From a virus: a stretch of DNA of 22,979 nt. The position numbers and the translations under genes were made by a program. The stretch's first letter is position 1. Each line of letters starts with the position of its first letter. The notes below the pieces were generated by a model. It made no database searches and had not been told where the DNA came from. It worked only from the letters and a program-made list of their open reading frames with translations. This document shows, piece by piece, positions 1 to 7,492 of this stretch. The stretch lies in IMG/VR virus record IMGVR_UViG_3300010160_000236, positions 1 through 22,979 of that record, one strand, 5' to 3'.

Positions 1-1
1 C

Positions 2-865
2 AAAGGCACAATTACTGACAAGAGCGGTGCTAAACATACTGGACACAGTCAAGCACGTCACTTAGCACGTCAGGGATTAATCAAAGCAATTCACACTGCT
101 AAAGATCACGGCGCAAAGTTAGACACTACTTTAGACTTTGGTCATAAAACAATGACACTGCATGATTGCATTGAAGAGTGTGGAATGAGTCCAACAGATT
201 TTGGTTTTGACACCGATGATAATGCCAGTGGTACGCACGAAATGCTAAAAAGTGTTGCAGGTTTTTGGAACTCAGAAGAAAAGAATTTCACCATTGGTGG
301 CACACGTGCCAAGACCAAAGTTGTCAAAGACTTTAAAAATGGCGAGTTCAAAAACGCCAGCGAAGATGATTTGGCCAAAGTTTTAAAACTGATTGATAAA
401 ATGGATCCCAGCGGCAATGAGCACAATCAGATCATGCGTTTGTCAGGAGTCAGTCAAACTATTGACGAAGATCCAACAGGTGATCATTTTGCCAGTATCA
501 TGCAACAGTTCCAAAAAGGAAATCCTAACGTGAACATTGACCAGTTGTTCAGTCAGTGGAAACAACAAAACCCAGGCGCAAAAGTTTCGCAATCTAACAC
601 TAGCTCAGGCAATATTGATGGTAAATCCGCTAGTTATGACGATGCTGTGAACAAGATCAAAGGCATGAAATTTAACATAGGTGGTCAGGACTTTGATCCT
701 AGCGACCCAGATGCAATGCAAGGACAACTCAAAAATACCATGGGCGGTATAATGAAAGGTATGCACGATAAAATGCCTAATCAAAATATACAAGCACCTG
801 GTGTACAAATGAATCCACGTGACATGATGAAAGACATCATGGGCAAACTTAACTTTGGAAATTAA
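2..865 (+). CDS. Conserved hypothetical protein, 5'-truncated by window edge
   Basis: The reading frame is open from base 2 to the TAA at 863-865, giving 287 visible residues with no stop. The ATG at 152 is therefore probably internal and the true start lies upstream of the window. The first 50 residues are rich in Lys, His and Ala. The middle is acidic and polar. The last 60 residues are rich in Met, Gln, Asn and Gly (for example GGIMKGMHDKMPNQ) and look weakly structured. I see no signal peptide, membrane segment or catalytic motif. The next gene starts one base after the stop, so the two are probably co-translated. I do not recognise the family. A virion or scaffold-associated role is possible only by analogy with other low-complexity phage proteins; there is no direct support. 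Confidence 0.75.
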   Translation, partial: KGTITDKSGAKHTGHSQARHLARQGLIKAIHTAKDHGAKLDTTLDFGHKTMTLHDCIEECGMSPTDFGFDTDDNASGTHEMLKSVAGFWNSEEKNFTIGGTRAKTKVVKDFKNGEFKNASEDDLAKVLKLIDKMDPSGNEHNQIMRLSGVSQTIDEDPTGDHFASIMQQFQKGNPNVNIDQLFSQWKQQNPGAKVSQSNTSSGNIDGKSASYDDAVNKIKGMKFNIGGQDFDPSDPDAMQGQLKNTMGGIMKGMHDKMPNQNIQAPGVQMNPRDMMKDIMGKLNFGN

Positions 866-866
866 T

Positions 867-1787
867 ATGAAAAAACAAATCAACGAACAACAATTGCGAG
901 ACTTAACAGCTCGCTTGAATGAAAAAACTAGCCAAGTCGACGAAGGCGTATGGGACGATATGAAAGCTGGTTACCAAAAATATGCACCAACATGGGCGGG
1001 CGGTACACCAGCAAAACCTGCTGGAACACAGGCTACTAAGCCTCCTGCTAAGCCAGCGGCACCTGCGGCAGCACCGAAAGTTGCATACGACAAGACCATG
1101 CCGGCCGCTACTGTTCAAGAATTACAAACAAAATTAAATGCCAAAGATCCTACATTAAAATTAACAGTTGACGGCAAGTTAGGGCCAGCAACCAAAGCGG
1201 CAATGGCCAAACATCCAGACGTAACTACTGATCCTAATGCTCCACAGAATCAACCTGCGGCACCAGCGGCACCTGCGGCACCTGCGGCACCTGCTCAAAG
1301 CCCAGAACAATTGGCAGCGGCACAAACTGCCAACGGAGTTGATCCAGCAACTGGACAAAATGTATCAATAACAAACCCAGATGGTAGCACTACTAATCCA
1401 GAAACTGGCGTAGTTACTCCAGCGGCAACAGCGGCCGCAGACCCAACACAACCTGCTAATCCAATGGCTGGTGCCCAAGCTACAAAGCCAGCACCAGCAC
1501 CAGCGGCCGCACCGCAAACATCAATGAGTACCGATGATGAAGCTGGCGCTCAAGCGTTTGATCCAACATGGGGAGGTACAAAAGCCGCTCCAGACACTAG
1601 AACAACTGCTCAAAAAATTCTACCAAACTTCTTAGGTGGTCAATCTGCACCAGTTGCGGCTAACAAAAATGCCACATGGAACAACGCACAGCAAGCGGCA
1701 GTGAGCAACAAACCAGCAACAGCTGAATCGGTTGGTTTCCAAAATGATGAATTGAACAGAATTATCAGTTTGGTACATCACAGATAA
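867..1787 (+). CDS. Ala/Pro-rich protein with a peptidoglycan-binding-like domain
   Basis: The ATG at 867 is chosen over an in-frame TTG at 855 because a GGAA Shine-Dalgarno-like stretch (857-860) sits just upstream of it. The product has 306 residues. The N-terminus (MKKQINEQQLRDLTARL) is charged and probably helical. Around residues 72-115 there is a segment with the pattern VQELQTKLN...VDGKLGPATKAAM, which matches the PG_binding_1 fold found in many cell-wall hydrolases. The rest is a low-complexity Ala/Pro/Thr linker with PAA repeats. A short conserved-looking tail follows (VGFQNDELNRIISLV). Two related patches, PTWAGGTPAKP near the N-terminus and PTWGGTKAAP near residue 235, look like an internal duplication. 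No hydrolase catalytic domain is visible, so it may anchor or scaffold rather than cut the wall. Role unproven. Confidence 0.75.
   Translation: MKKQINEQQLRDLTARLNEKTSQVDEGVWDDMKAGYQKYAPTWAGGTPAKPAGTQATKPPAKPAAPAAAPKVAYDKTMPAATVQELQTKLNAKDPTLKLTVDGKLGPATKAAMAKHPDVTTDPNAPQNQPAAPAAPAAPAAPAQSPEQLAAAQTANGVDPATGQNVSITNPDGSTTNPETGVVTPAATAAADPTQPANPMAGAQATKPAPAPAAAPQTSMSTDDEAGAQAFDPTWGGTKAAPDTRTTAQKILPNFLGGQSAPVAANKNATWNNAQQAAVSNKPATAESVGFQNDELNRIISLVHHR
1254..1289 (+). repeat. 9-bp tandem repeat coding Pro-Ala-Ala
   Basis: Four consecutive copies of CCWGCGGCA (units at 1254, 1263, 1272, 1281) encode PAAPAAPAAPAA in the linker of the PG-binding-like protein. Such a short in-frame array can gain or lose units by slippage without changing the frame. 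Confidence 0.85.
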
Positions 1788-1809
1788 TCGAGTAAACTAG
1801 TCACATTTC

Positions 1810-1830
1810 AGGCAAGATTTCTCTTGCTTT
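1810..1830 (+). terminator. Rho-independent terminator 1 after the PG-binding-like gene
   Basis: A short stem GCAAGA (1812-1817) pairs with TCTTGC (1822-1827) across a 4-base loop. It is extended by G.T and A.T pairs and runs directly into TTT. It lies 22 bases after the stop of the upstream gene. The U-tract is short, so it may act together with the second hairpin. Confidence 0.5.
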
Positions 1831-1898
1831 ACTAAATAAAAGTGCGTACAATAACATGTATGCACTTTTTGTTTTGCAGGGTGTAAAACAAATATAGG
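1824..1898 (+). promoter_or_regulatory. Candidate promoters for gene 32
   Basis: Two weak sigma70-like candidates lie in the gene 32 leader. The first is TTGCTT (1824-1829), 17 bases, TACAAT (1847-1852). It overlaps both terminator hairpins, and TTGCTTTA also resembles a T4 MotA middle-promoter box, though its distance to the -10 (15 bases from the end of the 8-mer) is longer than is usual in T4. The second is TTGTTT (1869-1874), 18 bases, TATAGG (1893-1898). Neither is close to consensus. A promoter is expected here because terminators separate gene 32 from upstream genes. Confidence 0.25.
1838..1874 (+). terminator. Rho-independent terminator 2 upstream of gene 32
   Basis: The stem AGTGCGTACA (1841-1850) pairs with TGTATGCACT (1857-1866) with one G.T wobble and a 6-base loop. 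It is extended by A.T pairs from the flanking A-run and followed by TTTTTGTTTT. This is a textbook intrinsic terminator, second in a tandem pair. Confidence 0.85.
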
Positions 1899-1937
1899 CA
1901 CATAAAGCAAACTAAGGCTATTAATAGGAGAACAATT

Positions 1938-2930
1938 ATGGCATCTTTAGCAGAAATCAGAGCAAAGCTCAAGGCAGCAGAATCGAAAGGTTCAGACAAC
2001 AATCGTTCAGGTGGAGACAAGTCAATTTATCCATTCTGGAATCTCAAAGAAGGCGGCGAGTCCACACTTCGTTTTTTACCAGACGGTAATCAAGACAACA
2101 CTTTTTTCTGGGTAGAACGTGCAATGATCAAATTGCCATTCGCTGGAATCAAAGGTGAATCAGAAAGCAAACCAGTAACAGTACAAGTTCCATGCGTAGA
2201 AATGTATGGTGACGCTTGCCCAATTTTGGCAGAAGTGCGTGGTTGGTTTAAAGATCCAAGTCTAGAAGACATGGGTCGTAAGTACTGGAAAAAACGCAGT
2301 TACATTTTCCAAGGTTTTGTTGCAGAAGACGGACTTGGTGAAAAGACAGACGAGCAACCAGAAAATCCAATTCGTCGTTTCATTATTGGACCACAAATCT
2401 TTACATCAATTCGTGCGGCACTTGTTGATCCAGAATTGGAAGATTTGCCAACTGACTACGTGCATGGTTTAGACTATCGCATGAAGAAAGGTTCAAAAGG
2501 CGGCTATGCTGACTACTCAACTTCAAGTTGGGCACGTCGTGAGCGTCCGTTAAACGATGCAGAACAAGCGGCAATCAAACAACATGGTTTGTTTAATTTG
2601 TCAGATTTCTTGCCAAAGAAACCCGGCGAAGTTGAATTGAAAGTTATGAAAGAAATGTTTGAAGCATCAGTCGACGGCGAACCATATGACATGGAACGCT
2701 GGGGACAATATTTCAAACCAGCAGGAATGAGTCAGAACACTGGCGATCCAAATAAGTCTGCTCCTAAGGCGGCTCCTGTTCCACAAGCATCTCATCATGA
2801 TGATGAAGACGACACACCTGCTCCAGCAGTTAAGTCGACACCTGCTCCAGCACCAAAAGCTGAAGCAAGTGCAGGTGGTGATTCACGTGCCCAAGACATC
2901 TTGGCAATGATTCGCAATCGTCAAAAGTAA
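1938..2930 (+). CDS. gp32: Single-stranded DNA-binding protein, T4 gp32 family
   Basis: T4 gp32 coats single-stranded DNA during phage replication, recombination and repair. It recruits UvsX, UvsY, primase and helicase partners, several of which are encoded here. The 330-residue product has the gp32 layout: a basic helical N-terminus, then the core entry SIYPFWNLKEGGESTLRFLPDG (residues 29-50), the aromatic-rich OB core (YWKKRSYIFQGFV) and a flexible Pro/Ala C-terminal tail. The T4 zinc site needs one His and three Cys. Here only C86 and C94 remain, and the position of the last Cys reads CPIL instead of CPVC, so zinc binding is probably lost. The tail has an acidic DDEDD patch but ends in a basic helix (ILAMIRNRQK). 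A strong AGGAGA Shine-Dalgarno lies at 1926-1931. uvsX follows after a UUCG hairpin. Confidence 0.93.
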   Translation: MASLAEIRAKLKAAESKGSDNNRSGGDKSIYPFWNLKEGGESTLRFLPDGNQDNTFFWVERAMIKLPFAGIKGESESKPVTVQVPCVEMYGDACPILAEVRGWFKDPSLEDMGRKYWKKRSYIFQGFVAEDGLGEKTDEQPENPIRRFIIGPQIFTSIRAALVDPELEDLPTDYVHGLDYRMKKGSKGGYADYSTSSWARRERPLNDAEQAAIKQHGLFNLSDFLPKKPGEVELKVMKEMFEASVDGEPYDMERWGQYFKPAGMSQNTGDPNKSAPKAAPVPQASHHDDEDDTPAPAVKSTPAPAPKAEASAGGDSRAQDILAMIRNRQK

Positions 2931-2934
2931 AAAT

Positions 2935-2954
2935 AAGGGGACTTCGGTCCCCTT
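2935..2954 (+). terminator. UUCG-tetraloop hairpin between gene 32 and uvsX
   Basis: AAGGGGAC (2935-2942) pairs perfectly with GTCCCCTT (2947-2954) around a TTCG loop, giving the very stable C(UUCG)G form common in T4 transcripts. It is followed by AAATCATC rather than a T-run. It is therefore more likely an mRNA 3' stabiliser, processing site or attenuator than a full terminator. It would let gene 32 mRNA accumulate above uvsX. Confidence 0.6.
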
Positions 2955-2978
2955 AAATCATCATAGGAGAATTAACTT

Positions 2979-4034
2979 ATGGCTACAAAAGCCTTCGATT
3001 TATCAAAATTTAGAAAAACCTTGACCAAAAGTATTGATGGTCTAGGAGTAGGATTTAACGATCCTACAGATTGGGTTAGTACAGGTAACTACACACTCAA
3101 CTACCTAATCAGCGGTGATTTTAACAAAGGCATTCCTTTGGGCAAGGTTACTGTGTTTGCTGGCGAATCTGGTGCAGGTAAAAGTTTTATTTGTTCAGGT
3201 AATCTGGTACGAAATGCACAACAACAAGGTATCTATGTTATCTTGATTGATACAGAAAATGCACTTGACGAAACATGGCTACATGCACTGGGTGTAGATA
3301 CCAGCGAAGAAAAACTTCTTAAACTCAACATGGCAATGATTGATGATGTGGCAAAAACCATTCATGAATTCATGAAAGAGTACAAAGAAATGGCAGAGCG
3401 TCCTAAAGTCCTATTTGTCATAGACTCATTGGGTATGTTGCTTACCCCTACCGACATTAATCAGTTCCAAGCTGGTGACATGAAGGGGGATATGGGCCGT
3501 AAGCCAAAAGCATTAACCTCATTAGTTCGTAATTGTGTAAACATGTTTGGTAGTTACAACGTGGGCATGGTTTGTACTAACCACACTTATGCATCACAGG
3601 ACATGTTTGATCCAGATGACAAGATCAGTGGTGGTCAAGGGTTTGTGTATGCGTCTAGTATTGTTGTTGCTATGAAAAAACTCAAACTCAAAGAGGATGA
3701 GGATGGCAATAAAGTAAGTGACGTAATGGGCATTCGTGCTAGTTGTAAAATTATGAAGACTCGTTACAGCAAGCCTTTTGAAACTGTGCAAATTAAAATT
3801 CCGTATGAAACAGGTATGAATCCTTATTCAGGAATGGTTGATATGTGTGAAAAAGCCGGCTTGTTAAAACAAGAAGGCAATAGACTCAAATGGGTTGATC
3901 CCGAGACAGGTGAGGAATTCAAATTCTACCGAAAAGAATGGAAAGATGATAAATTAGATATGTTAATGGCAAAATTTCATATCAAACCTTTAACAACAAC
4001 CATTCCTACGGAGATAGATGAAAATGTTGAATGA
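2979..4034 (+). CDS. uvsX: RecA-like recombinase UvsX
   Basis: UvsX forms filaments on single-stranded DNA and carries out ATP-driven strand exchange for recombination-dependent replication. The product has 351 residues (T4 UvsX 391). Walker A is GESGAGKS at residues 62-69. Walker B is LFVIDS at 145-150. A RecA-type loop region follows (NQFQAGDMKGDMGRKPKAL, about 161-179), then CTNHTY (199-204), as in RecA/UvsX proteins. The ISGGQGFVYASSIVV segment matches the RecA core after loop 2. An AGGAG Shine-Dalgarno lies at 2965-2969. It sits between gp32, whose filament it displaces, and the uvsY-like loader gene, as expected for a T4 recombination module. Confidence 0.96.
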   Translation: MATKAFDLSKFRKTLTKSIDGLGVGFNDPTDWVSTGNYTLNYLISGDFNKGIPLGKVTVFAGESGAGKSFICSGNLVRNAQQQGIYVILIDTENALDETWLHALGVDTSEEKLLKLNMAMIDDVAKTIHEFMKEYKEMAERPKVLFVIDSLGMLLTPTDINQFQAGDMKGDMGRKPKALTSLVRNCVNMFGSYNVGMVCTNHTYASQDMFDPDDKISGGQGFVYASSIVVAMKKLKLKEDEDGNKVSDVMGIRASCKIMKTRYSKPFETVQIKIPYETGMNPYSGMVDMCEKAGLLKQEGNRLKWVDPETGEEFKFYRKEWKDDKLDMLMAKFHIKPLTTTIPTEIDENVE

Positions 4035-4263
4035 AACACAAATCGGTGATATCTGGTTAAACTTTGTTGAATACTTAGATAAAAAGCAGTTAGAAACAGT
4101 AGCAGAAAGATATATTGACATGCTGGCAGACTTTGGTGTGTCGGATCGTGTGATGCAAGCCGCTACTGGAGTTGACGAAATTTTAGACCAGGCTATTTCT
4201 TATTATCTCAATGAAGATGAAGAAGCCGAAGAAGAAGACGACGATTATCAAGAACTGGAATAA
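4018..4263 (+). CDS. Small acidic hypothetical protein between uvsX and uvsY
   Basis: This 81-residue ORF overlaps the end of uvsX by 17 bases and ends two bases before the uvsY start, so it is translationally coupled to both. A GGAG motif just before the start supports the ATG at 4018; a second in-frame ATG at 4024 is also possible. The body is predicted helical (FVEYLDKKQLETVAERYIDMLADFGV). The last 20 residues are almost entirely Glu and Asp. The acidic tail resembles DNA-mimic or gp32-type regulatory tails, so a modulator of the recombination complex is conceivable, but no family is recognised. Confidence 0.8.
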   Translation: MKMLNETQIGDIWLNFVEYLDKKQLETVAERYIDMLADFGVSDRVMQAATGVDEILDQAISYYLNEDEEAEEEDDDYQELE

Positions 4264-4265
4264 CA

Positions 4266-4721
4266 ATGGGCTGGTACGCTAAAATTAGCAAAGACATTTC
4301 GCACATTCCTGATGCGGCAGACCACTTTAATTCAGAGTTGATCGCCGCAAGGGACGAATGCCGTATTTCTGGTAATGTGGAAAAAGCAGCCGCTAGTATG
4401 CCTGGCATAGTAGAGCAACGATTTAGTCAATTACAAGAAATTGAAGCTATTTTAGAATACCTAAACATTGAACTTAGACGTTTAAAAAGTCAACATTTTC
4501 GGAAATATCTTGAAAATTATCAAAGAGCATTATCTTCTAGAGACTGTGAAAAGTTTGTAGAAGGCGAAGCTGACGTTGTAGACTTTGAAAAAATTATCAA
4601 TGAATTTGCACTGATTAGAAACAGATGGCTTGGTATAACCAAGGCACTTGATCAAAAACAGTGGCAAATTACCAACATTGTTAAACTAAGAGTTGCTGGC
4701 ATGGAAGATGCTTCGTTGTAA
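4266..4721 (+). CDS. uvsY: Recombination mediator, UvsY-like
   Basis: UvsY loads UvsX onto gp32-covered single-stranded DNA. The 151-residue product is close to T4 UvsY (137). It has the expected all-helical pattern: a central long helix with basic residues (ILEYLNIELRRLKSQHFRKYLENYQRALSSRD), an acidic turn, and a C-terminal helix with aromatic and basic positions (NRWLGITKALDQKQWQ). Its place directly after uvsX in one operon supports the call. A strong terminator follows. The family has low sequence conservation, so the call rests on length, the residue pattern of the central helix and context. Confidence 0.8.
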   Translation: MGWYAKISKDISHIPDAADHFNSELIAARDECRISGNVEKAAASMPGIVEQRFSQLQEIEAILEYLNIELRRLKSQHFRKYLENYQRALSSRDCEKFVEGEADVVDFEKIINEFALIRNRWLGITKALDQKQWQITNIVKLRVAGMEDASL

Positions 4722-4743
4722 TCAGTTTGCTCAAACTACCACT

Positions 4744-4777
4744 AATAGGCCTTAAATAAAACAAGGCCTATTTTTTT
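4744..4777 (+). terminator. Rho-independent terminator after uvsY
   Basis: AATAGGCCTT (4744-4753) is a perfect inverted repeat of AAGGCCTATT (4763-4772), with a 9-base loop and a T-tract at 4771-4777. It ends the recombination operon just before the next promoter. Confidence 0.93.
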
Positions 4778-4785
4778 CTATTGTC

Positions 4786-4814
4786 TTGACTTATGGCTAT
4801 CAATACACTACAAT
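4786..4814 (+). promoter_or_regulatory. Sigma70-like promoter placed for a leaderless mRNA
   Basis: TTGACT (4786-4791), a 17-base spacer and TACAAT (4809-4814) make a near-consensus host-type promoter directly after the uvsY terminator. The -10 box ends six bases before the ATG at 4821, so transcription should begin on or next to the start codon. No Shine-Dalgarno sequence is present upstream of that ATG. Confidence 0.75.
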
Positions 4815-4820
4815 TACTAT

Positions 4821-6023
4821 ATGACCACCGTTGATAAATTATTACTAAAAATTGTAAACCACAATAGTCCAACTATTGAAGAAATATTGGCAAAAAGAGA
4901 CAGCAGAGTCTTACGAAGTCTTGCAACTGCAATTTCTAGTAATGTGTTTATTACCGAAAACCAATCAAAGCTGTTGTTGAAAATTCTTGTCGAAAATTGT
5001 GAAAAATTTGAGATTTTTAAAGATGAAATTTTAGAGACAATTAAGGCTCCGGCGTGGTCACAACGATTTAGATTCATCGAGCAAGTGAGAAAATTTTATA
5101 TTGGCAAAGATTTAGAGCACGAGCCTTGCTTGGTTTTAGAATTTACGTTTAGTTCGCAAATTCGTAAAATTTTGCAAAATTTGTCAAAAAATCTCGAAAA
5201 TTTCACTCAACGAAATCCTGGTAAAAATTACGAAGCCGACCTCACAGAGCATAATCTTGTGATGCTTTACGAGGCTTTAGACAAATTAAACTTTGATATC
5301 GATGAAACCATAAAAACTCACTATGCCACCATAAAATCATGGTCAAAAGCTGATTTTGAAAACCAGTTTTTAATCACAGCCATGTCCAGTCAGAATTTTG
5401 TCAAACACATTACCGCTGATTTAGGCATTGAAACACCTGCTGACAGCATATTGATTAATGACCGAAGCAAACGATATCAGTATTTTCTAAAAAATGACGA
5501 AAAAAGTGAAAAATACGAAAATTCACTAATTTCCACAATTTCAAACAGATCAGGCTCCCGGGTGTGGATTGACAAAACTCAGTATTCTTTGATTAAAATC
5601 TTAGATACGTTGGTTGAACTAAAGCGATTGCCATTGATGGTTATTTTCGATAGTAGGGATGAAGCAAAAAACCTAAAAAACCTAAATTTACTGAATAATG
5701 CACTGGAAATTTGTGGTATCGATAACGACATAGGAATTTATTTTAGATTGCCCAACAGCGAAACTGGTATAAAATTTAATCAATTGATTGGTGAGAAAAA
5801 ATACAATTCACCACTAGACAGTGACACAAAAATAGTAGGAGTTCAGAGTGGAAAAATCCCTAAATTTTTCCTTTCCAACACATGGAAGCCAATGAGTGTT
5901 ATTGTGTTAGATAATGTCATGGGAATGCGACACGGCAAAACAGCAGTGTATACAAATTGTTGTGATTTGATTTTAGAATATTCCGACACTGCTCCAATAG
6001 TGGAAAAACACATTTTATCATGA
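4821..6023 (+). CDS. Conserved hypothetical protein upstream of uvsW
   Basis: This 400-residue product is the first gene of a transcription unit and overlaps uvsW by an ATGA junction, so the two are probably made together. The N-terminal half is helical and rich in Lys, Asn, Leu and Phe. The C-terminal half alternates predicted strands and helices (LPLMVIFDSRD, NDIGIYFRLP, KIVGVQSGKIPKFFLS, PMSVIVLDN), suggesting an alpha/beta Rossmann-like fold. No Walker A, helicase or nuclease motif is visible. The 5' half of the gene is strikingly rich in AAAATT/AATTTT runs. I do not recognise a characterised family. Linkage to UvsW suggests a partner in branch migration or origin-to-recombination switching, but this is inference. 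Confidence 0.85.
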   Translation: MTTVDKLLLKIVNHNSPTIEEILAKRDSRVLRSLATAISSNVFITENQSKLLLKILVENCEKFEIFKDEILETIKAPAWSQRFRFIEQVRKFYIGKDLEHEPCLVLEFTFSSQIRKILQNLSKNLENFTQRNPGKNYEADLTEHNLVMLYEALDKLNFDIDETIKTHYATIKSWSKADFENQFLITAMSSQNFVKHITADLGIETPADSILINDRSKRYQYFLKNDEKSEKYENSLISTISNRSGSRVWIDKTQYSLIKILDTLVELKRLPLMVIFDSRDEAKNLKNLNLLNNALEICGIDNDIGIYFRLPNSETGIKFNQLIGEKKYNSPLDSDTKIVGVQSGKIPKFFLSNTWKPMSVIVLDNVMGMRHGKTAVYTNCCDLILEYSDTAPIVEKHILS

Positions 6024-7486
6024 CTGTAAAAATAGTAATCAGAGACGAAGTTAATATCAAACTAGAAGGTTTGCAGTTAGATGCTAGGAAAAAATTAACT
6101 AATACATTCAAGTATGAAATTCCGTATGCAAGATATCATCCAGCATACAAGTTGGGTCGTTGGGACGGAATGGTCAGTATGTTTGGCCTGGGCGGCAACG
6201 GATATCTTAGTCAGTTAGAAACAATACTTGACGTGTTGGCTAAAATGGGTGTGGGGATAGACGAAGTAGAAGATTTACGCACTACTCAACAGATTAATTT
6301 TATACCAGTAACAGAAACCTACTGGGCAGACTTGGGTAAAGTATGGCCCACAGGACATCAGCAAGCTGGACAACCTATTATGTTGCGTGACTATCAAGTT
6401 GAGGCAATTAATACATTTTTAATCAACACACAAAGTCTACAAGAAATTGCCACAGGTGCTGGCAAAACAATCACAACAGCAACATTAAGTCATCTTGCAG
6501 AAAAATATGGTCGTACAATAACTATTGTTCCTAATAAAAGTCTAGTAGAACAAACAGAAGAAGACTTTATTAACGTAGGGCTTGATGTGGGTGTTTATTA
6601 TGGAGATCGCAAGGATCTTAACAAGACACATACTATCTGTACTTGGCAAAGTCTTAATATTTTAGACAAAAAGAGTAAAAATCACGAGCATGATATTGTT
6701 ACTCTTGCAGAATTCCTAGATGGAGTTAAGACAGTTATTGTTGACGAAGTACACATGGCAAAGGCTGAAGTATTAAAGAATTTACTCACTCAAAACTTGT
6801 GTAATGCTCCAATTCGTTGGGGTTTAACTGGAACTGTACCAAAAGAAAAATTCGAATACGAACAAATTTTTGCAAGTATTGGACACGTGGTGGGCGGAAT
6901 TAAAGCACATGAATTACAAGACATGGGTGTACTTAGTGCATGCCATGTTAATGTTGTGCAAATGGTTGACTTACCAGAATTTAAAGCGTATACTGATGAA
7001 TTAAAGTATCTTGTCACTGATGAAGACAGGATGATTTATATTAGCAAATTAATTAAGAAAATATCTCAATCAGGCAACACACTGGTCCTAGTAAACAGGA
7101 TAGACTCAGGCAAATTTTTAATAAATGAAATTGAGGACAGTGTTTTTATTTCAGGTGAAGTAAAAACCAAAGATCGGAAAGAAGAGTATGACGAAATTAA
7201 AACATCTACTAACAAGATTATTGTGGCGACTTACGGTGTGGCCGCTGTGGGTATTAATATCCCTAGGATTTTTAATTTGGTTCTTCTGGAGTCCGGAAAG
7301 AGCTTTACAAGGGTTATACAATCAATTGGCCGCGGTATTCGAAAAGCCGAGGACAAAGATTTTGTACAAATCTGGGACATTACCAGTACCTGCAAGTATG
7401 CTAAACGGCACCTCACCGAAAGAAAGAAATTTTACAAGGAAGCCAAATATCCATTTACATTAGAAAAAGTGGATTGGTCAAAATAA
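6020..7486 (+). CDS. uvsW: ATP-dependent DNA/RNA helicase UvsW
   Basis: UvsW is an SF2 helicase that unwinds R-loops and moves branched recombination intermediates, shutting down origin replication in favour of recombination-dependent replication. The product has 488 residues (T4 about 500). A small N-terminal domain (residues 1-115) with YARYHPAYKLGRWDG is typical of UvsW. Then come the Q-like motif (MLRDYQVEAI, 121-130), Walker A TGAGKT (145-150), motif II DEVH (242-245), motif III LTGT (269-272) and motif VI QSIGRGIRKAED near residue 440. All SF2 motifs are intact. It starts inside the stop of the upstream orphan gene. Confidence 0.95.
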   Translation: MTVKIVIRDEVNIKLEGLQLDARKKLTNTFKYEIPYARYHPAYKLGRWDGMVSMFGLGGNGYLSQLETILDVLAKMGVGIDEVEDLRTTQQINFIPVTETYWADLGKVWPTGHQQAGQPIMLRDYQVEAINTFLINTQSLQEIATGAGKTITTATLSHLAEKYGRTITIVPNKSLVEQTEEDFINVGLDVGVYYGDRKDLNKTHTICTWQSLNILDKKSKNHEHDIVTLAEFLDGVKTVIVDEVHMAKAEVLKNLLTQNLCNAPIRWGLTGTVPKEKFEYEQIFASIGHVVGGIKAHELQDMGVLSACHVNVVQMVDLPEFKAYTDELKYLVTDEDRMIYISKLIKKISQSGNTLVLVNRIDSGKFLINEIEDSVFISGEVKTKDRKEEYDEIKTSTNKIIVATYGVAAVGINIPRIFNLVLLESGKSFTRVIQSIGRGIRKAEDKDFVQIWDITSTCKYAKRHLTERKKFYKEAKYPFTLEKVDWSK

Positions 7487-7492
7487 GGAATT

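Noticed and set aside
855-866. TTG start at 855 for the PG-binding-like gene
   Set aside because: It lies inside the end of the upstream gene and adds only four residues; the ATG at 867 has a Shine-Dalgarno-like GGAA just before it.
1788-1937. Hidden gene in the 150-base gap before gene 32
   Set aside because: It is filled by two tandem terminators and the gene 32 leader; no start with coding-like sequence on either strand.
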